Source: Macrothele yani (lineage: Eukaryota > Arthropoda > Arachnida > Araneae > Macrothelidae). From it: DNA of 64,000 bases. Of the stretch, positions 23,042 through 33,000 are shown piece after piece (positions within the stretch are counted from its first letter, which is position 1; each line of letters begins with the position of its first letter). The notes under the pieces were generated by a model, which worked only from the letters and a program-made list of their open reading frames with translations, was not told where the DNA came from and made no database searches. The position numbers and the translations under genes are program-made. The stretch is from the NCBI GenBank assembly GCA_039090855.1, contig CM077016.1, positions 55,539,936-55,603,935 of the forward strand. Direction: 5' to 3'.

Positions 23042-23166
23042 CTTATAGCGTCCTGCTGATTGATGTCCAGGGCATTTTGTTGCTCTCTAGAACGTCGTAA
23101 TCGCTGGGCTCTGGAGGCTTTGCTGTATGCAGGATGCCTTGCTCTTCTTCTGTTATTTTGTGGCAT
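23042..23166 (-). CDS. Candidate first coding exon of an unknown protein
   Basis: ATG at 23,166-23,164 opens a 41-codon frame starting MPQNNRRRARHPAYSKASRA and continuing QRLRRSREQQNALDINQQDA. It ends at a consensus donor, AG/GTAAGTTA, on the minus strand (intron from 23,041). The Arg/Gln-rich start with a RAQRLRRSRE block resembles N-termini I associate with Helitron-type helicase proteins in arthropods, but this is weak. Upstream (about 23,190-23,370) lie a CCAAT box, TGACGT and GGGCGTGGACC, which look promoter-like. No downstream exon was found. The older LINE fragment at 20.4-21.6 kb lies in the path of the transcript. Confidence 0.4.
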
Positions 23167-23189
23167 GATGACAAAGTATTAATAGTTTG

Positions 23190-24087
23190 ACCAGAAGAGA
23201 GTTCTGATAAGAACTTTTCAGTTAAAAATAACTTACTTAAACCACAACTGATCAGGGATTTTAAAATTTTCTGTGAGCACTGAAAGAGGTCTGGAAACAG
23301 AGTGAGAATGAAAAGACAAAATACGCGCTGTTACGTTTTAACCAATGACGTTATTTGGGCGTGGACCTTTGTAAGAAGGTGGAGTTATAAGTGGGTGGAG
23401 CTCCTATAGCTCAAATTCAGGGGTTCTCTGCTAATGTACACACTTTCTCTTCAAAAAATGAACGTACAATAGAATTTAAGGTGACTTATGGAAGAAAAGA
23501 TTCCAATCTCTCTTGTGGTGCTATTCATTTATTTCTGTTTGTTTTATATTATTAGAAAAATCAGACACAAATGAGAGATTTCGTTTTTTTCAGACAGAAA
23601 CACTGCTAAACTAACTTATCGCGCCATCTAGCGCCAAATTGGAATACTTTCGAGTCAGATAAATTTAATTTTTTTAAAAAAAAATCTAACAAATTTTTTG
23701 GAATAATAACTGTCACATCAGCTATAGGTCGTTTTTATTTGTGCCCAAAATTTCAAACACTACAAAGTAATAGTCTTCGAGAAAATGTGTACAAAAGAAT
23801 TTGCATTACAGATATAGAGTAAAATTTATCTTGAGGTCCCCTTAACGCGCACTTCTGAGTTACATGCGAGTTCTGCACTATTTGATCAGCTTGGCGTTTT
23901 TATCATAAATGCACAGAAATATCTCCAATACAACTTTTTACACATGCTCTTTTATATCATTACTTAAAAAAAAAAAAAATAGTTTTTCAAGTACTATTTA
24001 CGGTGTCTTTTTCAAGCACGTTCAAGGACTTGAAAATGAACTTTTTTTTCCCCCAAGGACTTTTCAAGGTTTTTAAGGACCGTACGA
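23190..24087. other. Promoter-like cluster and unassigned sequence
   Basis: Bases 23,341-23,366 hold CCAAT, TGACGT and GGGCGTGGACC close together. Bases 23,621-23,635 read GCGCCATCTAGCGCC, close to the CTCF core motif. The remainder is AT-rich with no coding signal. Confidence 0.4.
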
Positions 24088-24206
24088 ACCATGGAGCCGG
24101 TGCCATAGGAAAAACACAACATCCATGCCTTACCGGGATTCGAACCCAGACCCCTTTTGGATGAATGATCAAAGGCCATCACTTAAACCACTGTCACCGA
24201 GGCGGC
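24088..24206 (-). mobile_element. SINE family 1, 5' fragment
   Basis: On the minus strand it carries a degraded tRNA-like head with a B-box-like GGGTTCGAATCCCGGTAAGG, then CATGGATGTTGTGTTTTTCC and GCACCGGCTCC. It matches the first half of the complete copy at 37,648. The 3' body (GTTAAACCTCC and A-tail) is missing. Confidence 0.8.
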
Positions 24207-24812
24207 AGGGAAACCTTCGCGCCGTCCTTAACTTCCGGTTTTGGAAATCGTTGCCCACAATTTCACGATGAAATCAAACATTTATGCACTAAAATAATAT
24301 TTAACAATCCTGGACACAGGCAACATCGTAAGTAAAAAGAAATTATGATTACAGGAAAAATCTTTACTGCATTTATCTTTCGTTTTCAAAGTTTTGAAAA
24401 ACAAGATACTGTCCTCAGATGGAAAATTACCTCTCCCTACACTCCCCAAATTTTTCTTCAATTCTGCATCGATCTCGAGCATGACCCAAATGATGGTGAA
24501 AAAAATCAAATTCCGCGAATCCACATGAATCTCATTGTCAGACACGATACTGGAGAGGGGAAAAAAGGCTGAAATTTTTAGAGGGGGGGGGGATTATCAG
24601 GCATATCACAAAAAATACTCAATTATAATTATCATGTACAGGCAAATATAAAATAATTATGCATATCAAAACGACAAAATTTTTCTTTTTCTGCCAGAAT
24701 GACATCTTGTGTTGTATAGCAGACTGTCATAACTTTTAGAGTGGAATTAAATAATCAGTACAACAACAAATTTGGAGTTGGCAAAGTGCAATGTAAATGC
24801 TTGCAGGAAGTA
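24207..24812. other. Unassigned sequence
   Basis: Nothing supported beyond a poly-G run near 24,583 and AT-rich sequence. Confidence 0.5.
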
Positions 24813-25930
24813 CACTAGTGTGCAAAAATTAAGGACGAAGAGGAGAAATTAGCATAACAGCGGAGCGAGCAGGCAGACCGGACCAAAAGACCACTCAGGA
24901 GATAGACTTGTGTCCGGTACGATACGGTATGCACATATATGCAGCACGACGCCGAGGGGGGGGGGGGGTACGATCAGTAATTCGGTGAAAGCTATTGCAC
25001 GGTGTACATTGGTTTTAACGACGTCGAGTTGCTGCCACCGTGTGATATGGCCAACAGGCAATACAGCAGACATCTGGATGACTTTACCCGAGGTTGCGTC
25101 ATTGGGAAGTTGGAAGAAGGTCGTGTGACTAGTGTGGCCAAGGAGTTCGGGATCGCTCACAGCATCGTTTCACAAGCTTGGAGAGCATTTCAAACGACAG
25201 GAACAGCTGTCCGAGAGTTAAGCAGTGGTCGTCCACGAGCAACCACGGTGGCGGACGACCGGTATATTGTCCTACAGGCGAGAAGAGACAGACGGCAGAC
25301 AGCGGGAGAAATCGCAAGGCACATGCAACAGACAACTGGACGTCCAATATCACATTTTACTGTGGCCAGGAGGCTGCACAAAGGTGGTCTATTTGCACGA
25401 CGACCAGTACGGTGTGTGCCATTAACGCCTGCTTATCGGAGACGGCGGTTTCTGTGGTGCCAGGAACACAAGATCTGGACACATCAGCAATGGGGTAGAG
25501 TTCTCTTTACGGACGAGAGCCGATTTAGTCTGACGAGCGATTCTGGATGTATACACATCTGTAGAGAGCAGGGAACACGCAATCACACCTCCAAAAACAA
25601 TGAAAGGGACCGGTTTAGAGGTGGCCGAGTTCTCGTTTGAGCGGTACCATGCTTGGTAGCGGTACTGACCTCCATATCTTCCAAGGAGGTTCAGTCACTG
25701 GTGTCCGCTATTGTACCGAGGTTCTCCTGCCTCACGTCCGTCTGTTTAGAGGTGCTGTGGGTCCTGAGTTCCTCTTCATGGACGACAACCCTACACCTCA
25801 TCATACAGTGGCTGTCGCAGAGCTGTTGGAGAGTAAAGATATTCAACGCATGGATTGGCCCGCAAGGTCCCCGGACCTAAATCCAATCGAACACGTGTGG
25901 GACCTTCTCGGGAGACACTTGGCAACAAAA
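24813..25930 (+). mobile_element. Tc1-like transposon, family 2, copy A (3'-truncated)
   Basis: The left terminus CACTAGTGTGCAAAAATTAA starts right after a TA (24,811-24,812) and matches both ends of copy B at 60,428-62,241. The 5' leader (24,840-25,046) is also shared with copy B. Similarity stops at about 25,930, just after the Glu block, so the 3' end and terminal repeat are lost. Confidence 0.9.
25047..25930 (+). pseudogene. Tc1-like DD34E transposase, family 2, copy A
   Basis: The ATG at 25,047 (MANRQYSRHLDDFTRGCVIG) is preferred over the earlier one at 25,002 because copy B shares it. Order: helix-turn-helix (KLEEGRVTSVAKEFGIAHS), GRPRATT linker, second HTH, then VLFTDESRFSLTSDSG (first Asp). 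A one-base loss near 25,636 ends the first frame. The next frame gives PEFLFMDDNPTPHHTVAVAE (second Asp) and ARSPDLNPIEHVWDLLGRHL (Glu). I count 34 residues between the second Asp and Glu, the DD34E spacing of Tc1. The C-terminal tail is cut off. A single frameshift plus truncation disables it. Confidence 0.88.
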
Positions 25931-27584
25931 AAATTTTTAATTGCAAAGCAGCACTGCTATGAGAAGCTTGTTAGAACATAAACAATCTGTTTATATTGTC
26001 AGAGAGCTACGGCAGAGTGACAAGTAGTCCAAATTACTGAATTATAAAATGATTCTGATTACAATTTGTAAAGTGTGGTAAATAAATCAATATATACAAG
26101 GGATTAAAATATGGGAGAAGACAGCTCACAAAAACTTAGCTTTTTTGTTTTGTATTTGCTTGCACATTACTTCCAGTTTACTTTTGTGAGCAAGTCTTGC
26201 TTTCTTCTCTGCAAGTTGCACAATTCCACTGGATTTATGCTGACTTTGCAAATGAACAACCTCAATAGCTAGCTTCAAGATTTGTTTCTTATTTTTTTCA
26301 TTATAACTTTTTCTTGCTGTTCTCAAGTTGTGGCAAAGGCTAGCATCAACTGCTTCTCCCAACTGATCTTTTTGCTAAAATACTAAATAGCAGACTTTTC
26401 ATGTGTTTTAAAGTTCATACTTAACAGTTTGAATTGCTGAATAGGTATGAATGTTCATTCTTCCAGATCTTTTATCCAAAATTTTATCCATCATACTGAA
26501 TGAACTTTCAACTTGGGCTCCATTGAAACAAGACAATAAGGCTTTCACCATTTTTGGCAAAGTGGTGTACTTGGGTAAGATGAATAATTTTTTCCACCAT
26601 TCATTAATTCCATGGAAGTTTCTAGCATCATCATGAGGATAGAAACTGTTCATCTACCTGGTACTGACGAATTTTCAGAACATAACTTTCTCGTTCAAGT
26701 ACAGACAAAACATTTGTGACCAACTCTGGAAGTATCTTTAATCTTTTCAAAGTTAAATTATGTTCCATAGCAGTTGGGTCAATAGCTGAAATGTACATCA
26801 ACAACTCACTTGCTAATGGTAACATTTTCTGCAAATGTTTTGCATACTGAACATAGGCTTCAGCAGCTTTGTCCAAAAAAAATTTGACCACAATATCATT
26901 TTCACAGCTTTTTGAAATGATCAGATCAGTTCCAGATCCAAGAAACATATACTTCTTTTGTAACCTATTAGACTCCAAACTAACATTAATACTAAGCAAA
27001 TATTGGATTGATTTGCCTTTTAACAACTGCTGGTTCAAAAAACATGACACAAAATCCAAAAACAATTGCTTCTGCTCATCAAACAGTTTATGTATGAGTT
27101 TTTTTTTTTGTCTAAAATAAACATATATATTTCAATTACTAATCAAAAACAACTATTATGGGAATTTTACTAGGAAATTTTTTATTTAAATTGCAAATTT
27201 TCGGAGAAAACTCTTCTTCAGGCTGTCTTTTTGTTGTCACTTATTCCCGTCACTATCGCGGTTACGGTTAACCTTGAAGTTACGGTTATTTTTCAACAAA
27301 TCCTGCCAGATGTTAGGCAGGGAAAATCCTTTGCAGTCATTGATGATGGAATTTTGATTTTTCTCAATTTCTATTTTTTCTTTTAGCTTTCTTTTTTGAG
27401 AATTGCTTTGGAAACTGACGACTTTAAGGGAATTCCATTCCAAGTAAAATTCACTAAAAAAATTTCTTAGCACAAAGGTTTATTTAAGTTTTTAAAGAGA
27501 ATTAGCAAGAAGTACGATATTAGGCTAGCTATAAGTTTAGATAACAAAGTTTAAAAAAATTTCCCTAAAATAGTTAAAAAAGAA

Positions 27585-27812
27585 GAAATTTTAAAAATGC
27601 AAGGTGTAGCCTATGAAGTAAAATGTAGTTGTGGACTATCTTACATAGGTGAAACAGGTCAGACAAGAAATTCGTATAGTAGAGCATAAAGCTGCTATAA
27701 AAAATTGCTCCAACAAGACTGGTTTAGATAGGCATGTTAGAGAAACTAGTCTTAGCATGGATTGGAATATCGTTCAATGTAGTCTTCAAATGGTTTTTCA
27801 TGCATTGTAGAT
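27585..27812 (+). pseudogene. Penelope-like GIY-YIG endonuclease fragment
   Basis: The plus strand reads YEVKCSCGLSYIGETGQTRN and, after a short frame break, RIVEHKAAIKNCSNKTGLDR followed by HVRETSLSMDWN. A Cys-x-Cys followed by SYIGETGQT, then R..EHK and H....H-like spacing, is the GIY-YIG nuclease arrangement found at the C-terminus of Penelope-like retroelements. The reverse transcriptase that should precede it is not recognisable. It lies on the opposite strand to the surrounding hAT gene, so it is an insertion remnant. Confidence 0.65.
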
Positions 27813-28572
27813 GTGGTGGTACGAATCTCTATCAACGTCAAGCAAGTGAGGTACCTTTCCCTGACGAATTCTAATTTCTAATCCAGTTTTAGAACCTCTC
27901 ATGACATTGCAAGAGTCCATTAGAACTGAAACAAAATTTTCCCAAGGTAAATTATTTTCATCAAAAAAATTGCTTATAGCCTGATACAATGTTTTAACAT
28001 CTACTTTTATGGCATTCAGAGATGTAAGATGTTCAACTACAACACTGTTTATAGCAGAAGAAAAATAACTAACCTATATGCTCACAACATGCTTTTAATT
28101 GTTACTAGTGGCTTCATCAATATTTAGGGAGGGCAGTTTTTAGAAAAAAAAAATTTGCTGTCTGATCAAAAACGTTTTTGCCACACCAAACCTCATTTTG
28201 TAGGATGCACTTGTGCTATCCATAAAAAGATGTGATAATGCCTTTCTGTCTGCAGTCAAAGCCTTGCCAACATCAATTATCACAGGGGCCATGGTGAATG
28301 ATAGGTTGTGTTCAGCCAAGGCTGAACTGGATGAAGAACAGGCTATAACATTAACGTTGAAGACAACAGACTTTTGGTGATTGGCCAGTGGGCGTTAGGG
28401 ACGATTTCAGCCATTAGATGGCACTTCATCCCAAGGTATAAACAACTCAGTTTCCACGTTGTTTGAATTGCTGTATTGTGTATGTTCGTAGTTTTTTCTT
28501 GCAACTGTTGTTTGTGGTAAGCATTTTCAACCAAACTGATGTTTTCACAACAAAATCTAACCCATTTTCAAA

Positions 28573-28785
28573 ATGGTTTACTGTTGTCTGCCGATATGTA
28601 CATCTTCTGAGAAGAAAAATGTGGGATTTTCATTCCACGAGTTCCCCTCAGATCAGAACCTAAAGCAACTGTTGCTGTAAGCAATATCTCGTCAGGATTT
28701 TGCTCCAAATGACAAGTCACCTTCAACTGTTGTTTGTGGTAAGCATTTTCATTCTGATAATCACATACGTAATTCAATTTTAGAA
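28573..28785 (+). pseudogene. THAP-domain fragment
   Basis: ATG at 28,573 opens MVYCCLPICTSSEKKNVGFS, then FHEFPSDQNLKQLL, an in-frame TAA, and AISRQDFAPNDKSPSTVVCG, then KHF. Cys-x3-Cys, the FHEFP block, DFxP and VCGKHF follow the THAP zinc-finger order. The TAA sits where the conserved Trp region is expected. A shorter duplicate of the CAACTGTTGTTTGTGGTAAG stretch lies about 235 bp upstream (28,501). It may be the N-terminus of a P-type transposase or a THAP gene, inserted on the opposite strand to the hAT gene. Confidence 0.6.
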
Positions 28786-28835
28786 AAAAAAAAAAAAAAA
28801 CTCTGCTATATAAACTGATATTAAGTAAAATAGTA

Positions 28836-29170
28836 GGTAAATGTGTAGATTTGCGTTTTAAATTATTTCGTCGGAAAAATGTTAGTACCTGGAGTAGTGC
28901 GACATGCAGATTTTAGAGTATGGAAATTAATGGTAAATGGTGCAGAAATTTCCTGTTTTAAATGTCTTTTAAAGATTTTTATTGCAATATTCACAGCATC
29001 GCACTTGCACGTAAATATTACGATAAATATCTTTAAAAGGCATTTGAAACAGGAAATTTCTGCACTATTTGCCATTAATTTCCATACTCTAAGATCTGTG
29101 CGTCGCACTTTTTCCAGGTACTAACATTTTTCCGAAGAAATAATTTTAGACGCTAATCTACACATTTACC
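28836..29170. mobile_element. Palindromic MITE, about 335 bp
   Basis: The left half (from GGTAAATGTGTAGATTTGCG at 28,836) is the near-complete reverse complement of the right half (ending GCTAATCTACACATTTACC at 29,170). Arms are about 150 bp with a small loop near 28,995-29,010. Such full-length foldback MITEs carry no protein and depend on a transposase elsewhere. The AAAAT flanks on both sides could be part of a target duplication but are not decisive. It interrupts the hAT-2 gene. Confidence 0.85.
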
Positions 29171-29872
29171 AAAATCTCAGCCCTAGATCGTTGAAAAATA
29201 AAGGAGGAATGAGATTTACACATCAATTACACCAGTTCCTACAGAAACATTCTCTCGCCCAAGTACTACGAATTCAGAATGTAAATATTAATCTGTTCAT
29301 GTGAAAGTGAATATAAATAAAATCTTAAATGTAAATAATGATATGGAATCAGTTTGTTTATGCGAACTATGTCAATAGATGGTGCTGGGTCCCAACTCAT
29401 CTTTTCAGTCCTCGCTGTTTTTTGCTTTTAGTTCAGCCAAGACTCCTAAAACAAGGGCCTGAGAGTTTGAAATTCTGTCACACAATGGCACTTTTAATGG
29501 TAACTGCACTGTTGGTTTCTCTAAATTAAAAAAATTACTCTGTAAACTTTTTTTTTTATCCACATGTTTCCTTCTTTTCAAATGGTTTGATATTGCAGAA
29601 AACCCTTTGCTTCCATAATATACTAGATCAGAGCACAAACTGCACAATGCCTTACCACTCAACTTTTTGAATGACATCCACAGCATTTATTTTTATTTTT
29701 GAATTAAAATCTTTGACGACCACGAATTTCGTAAGCCATTTAAAACGAAACTTACTTTTTTCACTTGCATCAATCAAACATGCCTTTTTTCATTTGCTCT
29801 CAAAATAGCAGCCATTTCTCAGAGATGTGTTATGAATGTGAAATATTCAAGACTGAATACAACAGCAATAAA

Positions 29873-29880
29873 CACTAAAC
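29873..29880. repeat. Left target-site duplication of hAT-1
   Basis: CACTAAAC immediately before the element; the identical octamer follows its other end at 32,514-32,521. Confidence 0.95.
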
Positions 29881-32513
29881 TAGGGATGGGTAGCAATAAC
29901 AGTACCTGTTATTCTGTCACTGTTATTGCAGAATAGCAATCACCGGTTGTTATTGGCCTGAAAGAATACTTGTTACTTTGAATAACAGGGGGAGCCATGT
30001 ATGCCACCGCTTCACTGAGTGGCGCTGCAGAATTGTTACCGCCGACCTGTTACTGTTACAGATAGCTGTTATTGCCGAACCTGTTATTGTTAGCTGTTAC
30101 TCGTGCTTCGAGACCCACTGTTACCAATCACAGTTAACGCTGACGATGATTTGCAGTTTTCGCCATTATTTCTCGCTGGTTCCTTCAGAGTTTAGAGGGT
30201 AATTTCGAAAGTGTTGCTTTTTGATTTTTAGCTCTTGTTAAAATGGAAAGAAAATCTTATATTTGGACGTATTTTAAAGTGAGTAATGCTGACACGTGTA
30301 AAGCTACATGTGATATATGCAATCAGAATTTGTCCTATAAATCGTCAATTACGAACTTGAGAAAACATTCAAAGTAAACATAATTTAGTGAATTTGAAAC
30401 CTGAACTGAATAAAAGGAAAATAATGTGCTTGCTCAGAACGTACAACAAGGAATTGTTGCTGACCCTATGTTAAATTGCATGGAAGTAGAAGCATGTGTC
30501 ATTCATAATGATCTTCAGAATGAAGAGCAACCTAGTGGAAGCGGATTCAGTGGACATGGGCAAATCAAACGCAAGAAATTAGAACAAGACACGTTGCATT
30601 CATATGTTGCTAAAAAGATGACCTCTGTTAACAAGAAAAGAATCGACGATTCCTTAATGAACCTTTTTACTAAAGATTTTCAGCCATTTTCGATTGTTGA
30701 GGATGCTGGTTTTAGGTCATTTGTTTCTACTTTGAACCCAGAGTATGCTCTTTCAGACAGAAAAACCATAACAAAATCAATGCTGTTAAAAAATTGTGTT
30801 GAAATTGTCTTGCAAGGTGTGAAATCTGTCACAATAACAACAGACTGCTGGACATCGATTACTAACAAAAGTTTTCTGAGCGTTACTGCACACTACATCG
30901 ACGATACTTTTGAAGTTAAATCTGTTTTATTAGAATGCGATTCTTTTGATGACCGCCACACAAGTGAAAATTTAGCCAGTTCATTAAAACGTATAGTTTC
31001 CGAGTGGGGTGTCGACCAGAAAATTATATTAGCAGTATCTGACAATGGGGCAAATGTAAAAAGTGCGATCACAAATAATTTGAAATGGAAACATTTTAGT
31101 TGTTTTGCTCATATGCTTAATTTGATTGTTATGGACAGCCTCAAAGTAGTTGATGAATTGTTGGAACGAATAAAAAGCATTGTGTCATTTTTTAAAAGTA
31201 GTTCAACAGCTGCTTTGAAATTTAAAGAATGCCAGCAAAACAGTGGTACGAGCAGCATTCCTAAGAAATTAATTCAAAGTGTAGCCACAAGGTGGAATTC
31301 AACTTTTTACATGCTGAACAGGTTCACTGAATTGGAGAATGCTGTGAAAACATCTATTGCTCTGCTGGAAACTGATGTTCCGTCTCTCACCACAGAATGG
31401 AAAATATGCAAAGAATTGGTAGAGATCTTGAAACCATTTGAAAATGTTACGAAATCTTTAAGCGCCAAAAAATATGTAACATCATCTTTAGTGATAATTA
31501 TATCCAAAGGGTTGGAAAGCATGTATGGTGAGCTATTGAAAAGAGATTTTCACGTCAAGACTAAATCTGTGCTATCAAAAATTAATGAGCAGATTGGCAA
31601 ACGACTTGGCAATATAGCCAAAAGTAATACGCTTTTGATAGCCACATTTTTGGATCCACAATTCAAGGATATCATATTTGAATCAAATATTAAGCAACAT
31701 GTTAAACGAATGGCTATTAATATGGTGGCTGGTACAATAAAGGCTGAAGAGCAGAAAAATATATCTCCGTCACCAATAACTATTAATATGGATGGTGAGT
31801 TGTCTGTGTTTGGTTTATTTGATGCAAAAGCCTCTGCATTCAAGCCATCAGGAACAAGAGAGTCCAAGGCAATTATTGAAGTGCAACGGTATTTGGACAA
31901 TGATTTATTGCTAGAGACAAAAATCCAATGCAGGATTTATTGCCTAGAGACAAAAATCCAATGCAATGGTGGCAAAAAAACTGCTATTTGTATCCCAACT
32001 TAAGTGAATTAGTCAAACAAAAATTTGCAGTGACCGCGACTTCCGTTCCATGGGAACGAATTTTTTCTAAGGCAGGACAGATTTTAAGCCAAAGACGCTC
32101 TCGATTGTCGGCAGAGAAAGTGAAGTTCATGTTGTTTCTTAATAGCAATGACTCCTATTTTAACTCCTGGACTCGTAAGTTATTTTCATTTGAACATAAA
32201 TTTCCGTCACTTTTTGTAGCAAAATAAATTTTTCTCATTACTTAAATAGATACAATTACTTTTTTCATTACTTAAGTACATACAAACAGTTTCTCCAGCA
32301 TTGAAATCAATGATATGGAAAATGGAGTGCAGGATTAAATTCGTTTTCCCGCGCTGTGCAGAACAGTGTTAGCATTGTCCAAGTCTCTTTGTTCTCCAGG
32401 AACTGTTATTCAAAATAACAGGTTAAATAACTGTTACTGGGTCAGTAGCAATAACAGGTAATCACTAACAGGTAATCACTGTTATCTTAAAATGGCATAT
32501 TTCCCCATCCCTA
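29881..32513 (+). mobile_element. hAT transposon (hAT-1), complete with target duplications
   Basis: The ends are TAGGGATGGGTAGCAATAAC on the left and, inverted, TAGGGATGGGGAA on the right. Exact 8-bp duplications CACTAAAC flank them; 8 bp is the hAT signature. Both subterminal regions are crowded with AATAACAG/CTGTTATT motifs (29,897-30,070 and 32,404-32,485), probable transposase-binding sites. Length is 2,633 bp. Intact duplications and a long open frame imply a young insertion, although the transposase is broken. Confidence 0.95.
30243..32227 (+). pseudogene. BED-finger hAT transposase (hAT-1)
   Basis: ATG at 30,243 begins a BED finger (YIWTYFKVSNADTCKATCDI, CNQNLSYKSSITNLRKH) that ends at an early stop near 30,375. 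The main frame (30,426-32,003, 525 aa) has VTITTDCWTSITNKSFLSVT (first Asp), ILAVSDNGANVKSAI (second Asp), HFSCFAHMLNLIVMD (Cys/His motif) and VATRWNSTFYMLNR. A tandem duplication of about 32 bp (31,902-31,932 and 31,934-31,965) shifts the frame. The C-terminal dimerisation region, with candidate Glu in TSVPWERIFSKAGQILSQRR, is therefore in a separate frame ending at 32,227. Two frame breaks disable it; otherwise all catalytic blocks are present. Confidence 0.92.
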
Positions 32514-32521
32514 CACTAAAC
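32514..32521. repeat. Right target-site duplication of hAT-1
   Basis: CACTAAAC directly after the element's right terminus, identical to 29,873-29,880. Confidence 0.95.
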
Positions 32522-32555
32522 GTACCTTAAAAGCAATAAAAATAGGAACACTTAC

Positions 32556-33000
32556 CTCCTTTCCCAATATGTTCCCCACGGTGGTTCACGAAACGAAAGA
32601 AAGGTTTCAATGTGCCTACATCGCACAAACGTTGTCAACAACACAAAGGGAAGTCCTCGGGTTAAGAAAGCACAACTGAATTGATAACGAATCCAAATTG
32701 ATTAATTGATTCTTTCAATTTGCTGCCCCCTTTAACGAAATACGAACTACGAAGACCGTTTGAACCAGAACAGGAGCAAAGCGCGAAGTCAACGCAGTGT
32801 TGCCAGACAGTAATGATAGAACGCAGCAAATTTTACGCGGGATAGTAGCCCCAAGGTCTTTAGATATATCTCATGGTATAAGGTTGGGCTCGCTACGATG
32901 TCAGCCTCTCATTGGCTGCTGAAATGACGTCGGCGTGGACGCATGGCAGCTTTGAGTGTTTTGTGGCGTGGGGTTACGGCATACGAAACGATCGTGATAA
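32556..33000 (-). promoter_or_regulatory. Possible 5' exon and promoter of the hAT-2 gene
   Basis: Minus strand: GCGTCCACGCCGACGTCATT and AGCCAATGAGAGG (CCAAT box) lie at 32,943-32,905, GC-richer than the surroundings. Further down, GGAAAGGAGGTAAGTG gives a consensus donor with the intron starting at 32,555. If hAT-1 and one target duplication are removed, the donor lies only about 95 bp from the CTCTGAG acceptor just before the hAT-2 ATG at 29,815. Transcription start and exon use are inferred, not shown. Confidence 0.45.

Larger units (their letters stand above)
26126..29815 (-). pseudogene. BED-finger hAT transposase (hAT-2), broken and invaded
   Basis: Exon-like start ATG at 29,815-29,813 (MAAILRANEKRH) follows a CTCTGAG acceptor. 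Next come LIDASEK.KFRFKWLTKFVVV and the BED-like finger ALCSLCSDLVYYGSKGFSAI, then SNHLKRRKH (Cys-x2-Cys, His-x4-His). After the invaded stretch come EHNLSFTMAPVIIDVGKALT and NIDEATSN in frames near 28,300-28,080, then ENFVSVLMDSCNVMRGSKTG and VPHLLDV (27,989-27,798). The C-terminal part (27,065-26,126) carries FNGAQVESSFSMMDKILDKR, typical of the hAT dimerisation region. Several stops and frameshifts and three foreign inserts make it dead. The region between 27,110 and 27,797 is replaced by other element sequence. Confidence 0.75.

Noticed and set aside
30680..31900. Minus-strand frames within hAT-1
   Set aside because: Antisense shadows of the 525-codon transposase frame.
32780..32820. CAGTGTTGCCAGA as the far end of the hAT-3 element
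   Set aside because: It lies 20 kb from hAT-3 with unrelated elements between, and the downstream subterminal GGGCTACTTT repeats are missing; a chance or dispersed motif is likelier.
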